Below are positions 1 to 4,981 of a stretch of 11,478 nucleotides of DNA, in pieces. The stretch is taken from NCBI GenBank assembly GCA_017883125.1, contig JADGOD010000292.1:1-11478 (forward strand), read 5' to 3'. Position 1 is the stretch's first letter; each line of letters begins with the position of its first letter. The stretch is from Acidimicrobiales bacterium. Lineage in GTDB: Bacteria; Actinomycetota; Acidimicrobiia; Acidimicrobiales; RAAP-2. Under the pieces are notes generated by a model that was given only the letters and a program-made list of their open reading frames with translations, was not told where the DNA came from and ran no database searches. A program made the translations under genes and the position numbers.

Positions 1-172
1 CAGGGAACATCGCCGTCTGCTCGGCGCCATCGGCATCCGCCCAGATGACCTCCGCCAGAGCACCGTGGACGATGCTGACGCGCCCGAGCTGCGCGCCCTC
101 GGGGACGTCGAAGCTGTCGGCGGCCCTGGCGCCGAGCGTCCTGAGCACTGTGAGTGCGGTGTCGTCGTGCAA
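1..172 (-). CDS. Possible partial CDS at left edge, product unknown
   Basis: On the minus strand a frame is open from the left edge to beyond base 250. It reads as plausible protein, with stretches such as LTVLRTLGARAADSF and GRVSIVHGALAEVIW. It has no ATG near its natural upstream end. The limits given use a TTG at 172-170; an in-frame GTG at 328 would overlap the thioesterase gene and is less likely. The plus strand in the mirrored, codon-aligned frame is also open from base 2 into the thioesterase gene, so coding here is ambiguous. The minus frame is preferred because its translation alternates hydrophobic and polar residues like a folded domain and third positions are roughly 80% G/C by eye. 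No family was recognised. Confidence 0.28.
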   Translation of the reverse strand, partial: MHDDTALTVLRTLGARAADSFDVPEGAQLGRVSIVHGALAEVIWADADGAEQTAMFP

Positions 173-215
173 GCAACCAGCATCCCAGAACTCGGCAGGT
201 TCAGGGCTGAGGGGG

Positions 216-244
216 GTGGCACCGACGAGACGGAGGCCTATCGT
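216..244 (+). promoter_or_regulatory. Candidate leaderless promoter of the thioesterase gene
   Basis: A -10 box TATCGT (239-244) ends 6 bases before the ATG at 251. GTGGCA (216-221), four of six matches to TTGACA, lies 17 bases upstream of it. A transcript starting 6-7 bases after the -10 box would begin at or next to the start codon. A GGAGG at 232-236 is also present, but 14 bases from the ATG it is far for a ribosome binding site. The same arrangement recurs before other genes in this window, which supports the call. Confidence 0.4.
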
Positions 245-250
245 GACTGG

Positions 251-1033
251 ATGGGAACCCTCAATGACGCTCTTGGCCTGCGCCCCGACGGGGCTGATCG
301 CTGGCTGGCCTTCGCCGACCCCGATCACGAATCGACCAATGCCATGTTCGGGGGCTGGACGGCAGCGGTCGCACTCGGGTCCGTCATGGGATCAGCCGGC
401 GGAGGCGCATCACCGTCGGCGATGACGGTCAACTTCATCGGAGCGATCGCACCGGGCCAAGATGTCGCCATCGAGGTCCGCCGCCTCGGCGGGGGTCGCT
501 CCATCGAGCACTGGCGTGCGGACGTCTCCTCGACACCCGGCGGCCAGGTCATGGCCTCGGCGTTGGTGGTGCTGGCCAACCGACGAGCCACCGACAGCCA
601 CATCCAGCGCTCGATGCCGACGGCGCCGGACCCCGAGACGCTCGAGGAGTCCCACGCTCCAGGTCCCCAGGGGCACCAGACCATGCTCCGCCTGATCTCC
701 GGTGAGTTCGCGAGCGGCGACTCATCGAGCTCCCACTGGGTGCGCGACCTCTCCGGGCGGCCGCTCGATCACGTCCAGCTGGCGTACCTCGCCGACCAGT
801 TCCCTCCGCGCTCGTACTTCTGGGGCCCCGGTCCGCGCATGGCTGCGACGCTCACGATGTCGATCTACTTCTACGCCACCGACGATGAGATCGCCGCCGC
901 TGGCGACGACTACCTGCTGGCCGAGGCCACGGGCACCAGAGGCGAGCAGGCAACCTCGGGCCAGCAAGCGACCCTCTGGAGCCGCCACGGTGCCCTGCTG
1001 GCGACGACCGAGCAGCTGAGCTGGTACCGGTGA
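251..1033 (+). CDS. Acyl-CoA thioesterase-like protein, double hotdog fold
   Basis: The 260-residue product has the layout of TesB/4HBT_3-type thioesterases: two hotdog domains in one chain, expected to hydrolyse acyl-CoA esters in the cytoplasm. The first half carries the helix-start motif MFGGW (32-36), then a strand pattern SAMTVNFIGAIAPGQDVAIEV (about 57-76) and GGGRSIEHWRADV (80-92). The second hotdog begins near LDHVQLAYLADQF (172-184) and ends with the strand HGALLATTEQLSWY. Asp182 in the second half is a candidate for the acidic residue common in these enzymes. An upstream GTG at 65 would add 62 residues of poor, glycine- and charge-rich sequence, so the ATG at 251 is chosen; it begins just before conserved sequence and follows a -10 box at leaderless distance. 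The gene stands alone; the substrate cannot be inferred. Confidence 0.75.
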   Translation: MGTLNDALGLRPDGADRWLAFADPDHESTNAMFGGWTAAVALGSVMGSAGGGASPSAMTVNFIGAIAPGQDVAIEVRRLGGGRSIEHWRADVSSTPGGQVMASALVVLANRRATDSHIQRSMPTAPDPETLEESHAPGPQGHQTMLRLISGEFASGDSSSSHWVRDLSGRPLDHVQLAYLADQFPPRSYFWGPGPRMAATLTMSIYFYATDDEIAAAGDDYLLAEATGTRGEQATSGQQATLWSRHGALLATTEQLSWYR

Positions 1034-1130
1034 CCGGCTGGCTCACGGACCGGCGGGGTGACATCGTGCCGAGCCCTCCCCATCTCTGAGCAGTCGCAGA
1101 CCTCCCCTCTCCGTCACGTGTGCTCTGCCC

Positions 1131-1159
1131 TTCCAACGGCGGATCGACGGGCGTAGAGT
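1131..1159 (+). promoter_or_regulatory. Candidate promoter of the first lipoprotein gene
   Basis: TTCCAA (1131-1136) and TAGAGT (1154-1159) are separated by 17 bases. The -10 box fits TANNNT, the -35 box is weak. A start of transcription near 1166 would give a leader of about 44 bases containing a Shine-Dalgarno sequence, unlike the leaderless arrangements elsewhere in the window. Confidence 0.35.
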
Positions 1160-1209
1160 TGGTTCTGTGGGACCCAAGGGCGCCCGCACCCCGAGGTGAG
1201 GGGGAGACG

Positions 1210-1713
1210 ATGAGGAGACAGCTGGCAGCTGGTGCCATGGCGGTCGCCGGGCTCCTGGCTGGATGCTCGAGCTCAGGGCCGGCATCGACTGCGACCACAT
1301 CGAGCAGCACCAAGACGGTGACCGTCCCGGCTCGCTCGATGGCCCTGACCCCTCTCGGCGTGAAGGTGCGAGCGATACTCGACGAAGCGACCGCCACGGT
1401 CGCCGCCGATGGGAACGTGCCCGTCCCCGCCTCGGCGAGCACCCTCCAGCAGGTCCAGACGGAGGTCGCCGCCGAGCTCATGAGCACCTCCGGGCAGCTC
1501 CGTGCGCTGGACTTCCCCGCCAACGCGAGAGCTGACGCAGCAGGGCTCGAGGCCCGTCTTGAGTTGCTGGCGCGCAAGTACATGGCTCCTGCGCCCCAGA
1601 CGCCAGCCGAGAGGAGCGACCAGCTCTTGATAGGGGTCTTCTGCTCCCAGCAGGCGATGAGCGATGAGATCGCCCAGCTCACGAACGCGCTGCTGAGCGA
1701 TCTGAAGGCCTAG
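1210..1713 (+). CDS. Small lipoprotein of unknown function
   Basis: The 167-residue product starts MRRQLAAGAMAVAGLLAGC: a short basic n-region, a hydrophobic core and a lipobox LAGC with Cys19 as the lipidation site, so it should be exported and anchored to the outer face of the cytoplasmic membrane. After Cys19 comes a Ser/Thr-rich linker to about residue 38. The mature domain looks mostly helical, with a segment rich in Ala, Gln and Leu (about 78-130) and one further Cys in FCSQQ. No family was recognised. The ATG at 1210 is preferred over an earlier in-frame start at 1120 because it puts the signal peptide at the N-terminus and has GAGGTGAG (1193-1200) about 9 bases upstream plus GGAG just before it. 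It converges with the nucleotidyltransferase gene across 53 bases. Confidence 0.75.
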   Translation: MRRQLAAGAMAVAGLLAGCSSSGPASTATTSSSTKTVTVPARSMALTPLGVKVRAILDEATATVAADGNVPVPASASTLQQVQTEVAAELMSTSGQLRALDFPANARADAAGLEARLELLARKYMAPAPQTPAERSDQLLIGVFCSQQAMSDEIAQLTNALLSDLKA

Positions 1714-1766
1714 CAGCTCCTCCTTCGCCTGGGACTCGGCATCCGAACCGGCAGTGAGCTCAGCGC

Positions 1767-2357
1767 TCAGTCCCCGGAGATCACGTTGCGGACGTTCGGC
1801 GTCTCGTCACGGCGGGAGGGAGCGACCATGAGCCCCCTGAAGCGACCGATCCGCTCGTCGTCAGGCCCGAGGTAGCGCGCCAGGGTTCCGAGCGCCTCGT
1901 CTGCGTTCAGCCGGCCCCTCGCGACCATCTCGGCGAGATCCACCCAGTCCCTCGGTCGGTTGAACAACGCCTTGAAGATCGCCAGATCCGTGCAGGAGAG
2001 GAAGGGGATGTTGCGGTCCAAGAAGCGATGGTGCTCGACGCGGCCGGCGACGGTGTCATGGAACGGCGTGTTGCTCAGGAAGAGATCGACGGGCGTCCCG
2101 TCCCAGAAGAGACGCTGCTGACCGTCTCGGCCGAGCGCCTCGACGTCGTCATCGGCCACGCCGATGCCGTCCGGAAGGGCCGAGACGACGCGTGCCACCT
2201 GGTCAACCGGGAGGAAGACGTTGAGATCGATGTCGTTCGTGCCACGCGGGTCCTGGGTGCACCACGCCAGGGCGAGCGCGCCACCGAAGGCATGCGGTAT
2301 CGAGTCGGCCACCAGAGAGTCGTGGATCTCGGCGATCGCGGCGATCATCGGCTTCAT
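1767..2357 (-). CDS. AbiEii/MenT-like nucleotidyltransferase, putative toxin
   Basis: The 196-residue product shows the signature of the minimal nucleotidyltransferase fold used by AbiEii- and MenT-type toxins: FGGALALAW (24-32), a paired-Asp segment TNDIDLNVF (40-48, Asp42 and Asp44) and a third acidic strand TPVDLFLS (88-95, Asp91). A later helix, LAIFKALFNRPRDWVDLAEM (125-144), matches the Lys plus Asp motif (Lys129, Asp137, Asp140) found in AbiEii relatives, and the C-terminal part is helical. Family members transfer nucleotides, in MenT to tRNA acceptor ends; the target here is unknown. The start ATG overlaps the stop of the upstream XRE gene (ATGA), indicating translational coupling. 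All three acidic residues are present, so it appears intact. A housekeeping or defence role rather than a toxin role is possible. Confidence 0.75.
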   Translation of the reverse strand: MKPMIAAIAEIHDSLVADSIPHAFGGALALAWCTQDPRGTNDIDLNVFLPVDQVARVVSALPDGIGVADDDVEALGRDGQQRLFWDGTPVDLFLSNTPFHDTVAGRVEHHRFLDRNIPFLSCTDLAIFKALFNRPRDWVDLAEMVARGRLNADEALGTLARYLGPDDERIGRFRGLMVAPSRRDETPNVRNVISGD

Positions 2358-2674
2358 GGCGTCACAACCGTCGCCAGGGAGGGGAACCGGAGCGGTCCGG
2401 CGGGGTTCCTCGGGAACGCATCGACGACCTCGAGGACTGCCGTGAGCGTCTCGCTGAGGCGACGCTCCTCATCGACATCGTCTCTTCGAAGCTCCACGTC
2501 GAGCGCGAACCCGCCGGAGCGCAGGATCCGCTCGAGGGTCTTGACCGAGGGGACCGACCGTCCAGCCTCGTAGGCGCCGAGCGTGGATGCAGAGGTGCCC
2601 GCGAGGCGGGCCAGATGGCGGCGCGAGAGCCCAGATCGCTCCCTCGCTTCCTTGATCAGCACCCCTGCGTCCAT
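2354..2674 (-). CDS. XRE-family HTH regulator, putative antitoxin
   Basis: The 106-residue product begins with an XRE/Cro-type helix-turn-helix (about 5-60): LIKEARERSGLSRRHLARL, then the recognition-helix region SASTLGAYEAGRSVPSVKTL. The C-terminal half has charged helix sequence and ends in DAFPRNPAGPLRFPSL, a tail I associate with antitoxins encoded beside AbiEii-type nucleotidyltransferases. The ATG at 2674 is preferred over an in-frame start at 2731, which would translate AT-rich promoter sequence. The -10 box 7 bases before this ATG implies a leaderless message. It is expected to bind DNA, repress its own promoter through the palindrome at 2684-2701, and probably neutralise the downstream nucleotidyltransferase; this pairing is inferred from gene order and overlap. 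Confidence 0.78.
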   Translation of the reverse strand: MDAGVLIKEARERSGLSRRHLARLAGTSASTLGAYEAGRSVPSVKTLERILRSGGFALDVELRRDDVDEERRLSETLTAVLEVVDAFPRNPAGPLRFPSLATVVTP

Positions 2675-2681
2675 GAACCTA

Positions 2682-2701
2682 ATGATACCAAATCTGATAT
2701 C
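2682..2701 (-). promoter_or_regulatory. Promoter and palindromic operator of the XRE/nucleotidyltransferase operon
   Basis: Read on the minus strand, TATCAT (2687-2682) is a TANNNT -10 box ending 7 bases before the ATG at 2674. Read on the plus strand, GATACCA (2684-2690) and TGATATC (2695-2701) form an inverted repeat with one mismatched pair and a 4-base spacer AATC. The repeat overlaps the -10 box, so a bound dimer would block RNA polymerase. This is the most AT-rich stretch of the region. No convincing -35 box was seen. Confidence 0.55.
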
Positions 2702-2781
2702 GATAGGGGGGCCACGTCGCTCTCGGTTCACGAGGGCTGGCTCGTCGGTATCGAGAGGCGCCCCAGACCGTTCCGATGCGA

Positions 2782-2799
2782 GACCTCGAAGACGAGGTC
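2782..2799. repeat. Perfect 7-bp inverted repeat with 4-base loop
   Basis: GACCTCG (2782-2788) and CGAGGTC (2793-2799) flank AAGA. The repeat lies in the 181-base gap between the divergent XRE gene and the second lipoprotein gene, 56 bases before the latter. No U-tract follows on either strand, so an intrinsic terminator is unlikely. It may be an operator or a leader hairpin. The rest of this gap shows no other clear element. Confidence 0.4.
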
Positions 2800-2855
2800 C
2801 CCCCGATCACCTGTGATGGACTGAGGCGACCGCTCGAACGTCGAGGAGAGACCGG

Positions 2856-3248
2856 ATGGCCCCTGCCAAGAAGCCATCACCACGACGTCGTCTGGTCCTG
2901 TGCGCCGCCATGGCGTCACTGCCCGTTCTCATGAGCGCGTGCAGCACCGGGGGGACCGGCCAGAGCGGCACGGTGACCGGTCACCTCCTGGAGGTCGGAG
3001 GGCCCTGGGGCCAGAGCCGGCCCTTGAGCGGCACGCTGATCTTCACGGACCCCTCCGGGGTCATCACCAAGGAACCCGTCCCGGCATCTGGCAGCTTCCG
3101 GCACGACGTACCCGCCGGGACCTACACGCTGACAGGCACCTCTCCGGGTTTCAACGACGCCAAGCTCACCCGCTACGCAGACCCCACGACGGTGATGGTG
3201 GAGGCGAAGACCACGACGACTCATAACGTGCTCTGCCACATCCGCTGA
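2856..3248 (+). CDS. Small lipoprotein with carboxypeptidase-regulatory-like domain
   Basis: The 130-residue product has a strongly basic start (KKPSPRRR), a hydrophobic core and a lipobox LMSAC (25-29) with Cys29 as the lipid-attachment site, so it is expected outside the membrane. After a Gly/Ser/Thr linker, residues about 38-130 read as a small beta-sandwich: TVTGHLLEVGG, LSGTLIFTDPSG, GSFRHDVPAGTYTLTGTSPGF, then TTVMVEAKTTTTHNV. The DVPAGTYTLTGTSPGF segment is typical of carboxypeptidase-regulatory, PEGA-like or SpaA-like domains. The start has GGAG (2845-2848) 7 bases upstream. There is a Cys near the C-terminus (VLCHIR). The function is unknown; such domains usually mediate binding or serve as spacers. 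It converges with the acyl-CoA synthetase gene. Confidence 0.75.
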   Translation: MAPAKKPSPRRRLVLCAAMASLPVLMSACSTGGTGQSGTVTGHLLEVGGPWGQSRPLSGTLIFTDPSGVITKEPVPASGSFRHDVPAGTYTLTGTSPGFNDAKLTRYADPTTVMVEAKTTTTHNVLCHIR

Positions 3249-3280
3249 TACTCCGCGCATGCTCGGTGCACCCGTTCGGA

Positions 3281-3337
3281 TCTCGGTGGCCTCGTCCGGG
3301 ATCGCCTGGCCCGAGTGACGCTCTGAGACCACCGGGA
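3281..3337. other. Weak inverted repeat between convergent genes
   Basis: TCTCGGTGG (3281-3289) can pair with CCACCGGGA (3329-3337) with one G-U pair, enclosing 39 bases. It lies in the 99-base gap between the convergent lipoprotein and acyl-CoA synthetase genes, where a bidirectional terminator could sit. The long loop and absence of a U-tract make this weak; nothing else was seen in the gap. Confidence 0.15.
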
Positions 3338-3347
3338 CGAGATCGGC

Positions 3348-4883
3348 TCAGGAGTACCGCTCGACCAGCTCGCGCTTGAGGATCTTCATGGTCGGGTTGC
3401 GTGGCAGCGCCTCGACGCACTCGACCTGCTCGGGGATCTTCTGGACCATGAGCCCGCTGTCTCGACAGAGCTGCTGGACCTGGCTGAGGGTGAGCGGCGC
3501 CCGCCCCTCGTTGGTCTCGATCACCGCGCAGACGCGCTCGCCTCGCTCGGCATCGGGGAGCCCGATCACGGCGACAGCGCCGACGCTCGGGTGGGTCGCC
3601 AGGATGTCCTCGATCTCCCGGGGGCTGATGTTCTCGCCCTTGCGGATGATGATCTCCTTCGAGCGACCGGTCAGCACGATGTGGCCGTCGCTGCGCAGGT
3701 GGCCCCGGTCCCCGGTCTTGAAGAACCCGTCGTCGCAGAACGACACGGCATTCTGCTCGGGGTCCAGGTAGCCCTTGAACAGCATCGGGCCGCGAACCTC
3801 GACCTCGCCGTCGACACCGGAGACGACCGGGGACCCCGAGCCGTCCACGATGCGGACCTCGCAGCTCTTCACCGGAGCGCCCTCGGAGCTCGCCAGCTGC
3901 TCGTCGGTGTCGCCGGCGGCACCCGAGGCGATCATCGGGCACTCGGTCATCCCGTAGCCGTGGCGGATCTCGACGCCCAGCTCGGCCTTGGCCCGCCAGT
4001 ACAGCTCGGGCGGCTTCGGCGCGCCGCCACCGACCATCACGCGCAGTGACGCCAGGACCGGCTCGGAGCTCTTCGCCTGCTCCTGGAGCATGGCGATGTA
4101 GTGGGCCGTGCTGCCGCCGATGATCGAGACGTGCTCGTCGCGCAGCAGCTGCATCACGTCGGTGGGGACGAACAGCTCGATCAGCACCTGGGGGATCCCG
4201 CGCTGGAGCGACATGACCATCTGATCGGGGCCTCCGATGTGCGCATAAGGGAACGGGACCGAGGCGACGTCGTCAGGCTGGGGCTGGATCGCCACGGCGA
4301 TCCCCGTCCCCCCGGCAACCAACGTGGCGTCGGCGTGCTGGACGATCTTGGGGTGCGACGTGGTCCCCGAGGTCGAGTAGAGCCATCGGATCGCGTCAGG
4401 GTCCGAGGGCGGCTCGCCCAGCGTGTCGGGGTCGCCGTCAGGGAGGCCGTCATCGACCACCAGCACCCCGAGCTCGAGCTCTCCCTGCTCGAGGATGTCG
4501 GTGACCATCGCCTGATAGTCGAACCCGCGCCAGACCCTCGGGATCGCGATCCATCTGGCCTGGGTCTCCTCGAGCAGGAAGCGGACCTCTCGCTCCCTGT
4601 AGAGCGAGATGATCGGGACCTGCACCGCACCGAGCCGGCAGAGCGCCATGGAGAGCACGACCGCGTCGGCGCAGGTCGGCAGCTGCCAGGCGAACCGAGT
4701 GCCCTTCACGATGCCCAGTGCCCGGAGCCCGGCGGCAACCCGCTCGCTCCGGGCGCGCAGCTCTTCGAAGGACAGGCGGATGCCTCGCTGGTCGGAGAGC
4801 GCCAACCGGTCAGGGGTCAGACGGGCGCGCTCGACGAGCAGTCCCCACAGCGTCGGAGCCTCCACGTTCTCTTGATCGTTCAC
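3348..4883 (-). CDS. AMP-forming acyl-CoA synthetase (fatty or cyclic carboxylate-CoA ligase type)
   Basis: The 511-residue product is a full-length ANL-superfamily ligase that activates a carboxylic acid with ATP to an acyl-adenylate and then to a CoA thioester. Motifs in order: phosphate-binding loop YSTSGTTSHPK (169-179), GGGAPK (285-290), YGMTE (310-314), the GD pair with the ribose-binding Asp392 in FFKTGDRG, hinge GRSKEIIIRKGENISPREIE (406-425), and the adenylation lysine in NPTMK (Lys500). The phosphate loop departs from the usual SGTTGxPKG pattern (Ser and Ile replace Gly), and the usual PTGK is PTMK. The overall look is close to cyclohexanecarboxylate-CoA ligases and short or medium chain synthetases; the substrate is not predictable. 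The GTG start at 4883 has GAGGG (4897-4893) 9 bases upstream. It is divergent from the helicase gene. Confidence 0.88.
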   Translation of the reverse strand: MNDQENVEAPTLWGLLVERARLTPDRLALSDQRGIRLSFEELRARSERVAAGLRALGIVKGTRFAWQLPTCADAVVLSMALCRLGAVQVPIISLYREREVRFLLEETQARWIAIPRVWRGFDYQAMVTDILEQGELELGVLVVDDGLPDGDPDTLGEPPSDPDAIRWLYSTSGTTSHPKIVQHADATLVAGGTGIAVAIQPQPDDVASVPFPYAHIGGPDQMVMSLQRGIPQVLIELFVPTDVMQLLRDEHVSIIGGSTAHYIAMLQEQAKSSEPVLASLRVMVGGGAPKPPELYWRAKAELGVEIRHGYGMTECPMIASGAAGDTDEQLASSEGAPVKSCEVRIVDGSGSPVVSGVDGEVEVRGPMLFKGYLDPEQNAVSFCDDGFFKTGDRGHLRSDGHIVLTGRSKEIIIRKGENISPREIEDILATHPSVGAVAVIGLPDAERGERVCAVIETNEGRAPLTLSQVQQLCRDSGLMVQKIPEQVECVEALPRNPTMKILKRELVERYS

Positions 4884-4891
4884 CTCAGAGC

Positions 4892-4925
4892 ACCCTCATT
4901 CGACTGGTCACCGATTGATGAGGGT
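4892..4925 (-). promoter_or_regulatory. 8-bp inverted repeat covering the acyl-CoA synthetase Shine-Dalgarno site
   Basis: ACCCTCAT (4892-4899) and ATGAGGGT (4918-4925) are perfect inverted copies separated by 18 bases. On the minus strand the gene-proximal arm contains GAGGG, the Shine-Dalgarno sequence for the GTG at 4883. In RNA a stem would hide it. TACCCT (4926-4921) on the minus strand could be a -10 box overlapping the distal arm; in that case the repeat would act as a DNA operator rather than in RNA. Both readings are inference. Confidence 0.45.
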
Positions 4926-4969
4926 ACCCCGATGGCAGCAGCCTGGCCGGGCTGGACACAACCCCGCCC

Positions 4970-4975
4970 TACGCT
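4970..4975 (+). promoter_or_regulatory. Candidate leaderless -10 box of the helicase gene
   Basis: TACGCT ends 6 bases before the GTG at 4982, and no Shine-Dalgarno sequence precedes that start. TGGACA (4953-4958) resembles a -35 box, but with 11 bases between the two boxes it is too close to be a normal partner. Confidence 0.4.
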
Positions 4976-4981
4976 CACCCT

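Noticed and set aside
65..250. GTG at 65 as start of the thioesterase
   Set aside because: The added 62 residues are glycine-rich and unlike a thioesterase N-terminus; the ATG at 251 lies just before conserved sequence and after a -10 box.
45..425. Plus-strand ORF of 126 codons at the left edge
   Set aside because: Ser/Ala/Pro-rich translation of low complexity that overlaps the thioesterase in another frame; it looks like a shadow of real coding sequence.
852..1682. Minus-strand ORF of 276 codons across the thioesterase end and first lipoprotein
   Set aside because: Antisense to two genes with better support; biased composition and no recognisable motif.
2675..2731. Longer XRE protein from 2731
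   Set aside because: It would translate the AT-rich promoter/operator stretch; the ATG at 2674 begins directly at the HTH domain.
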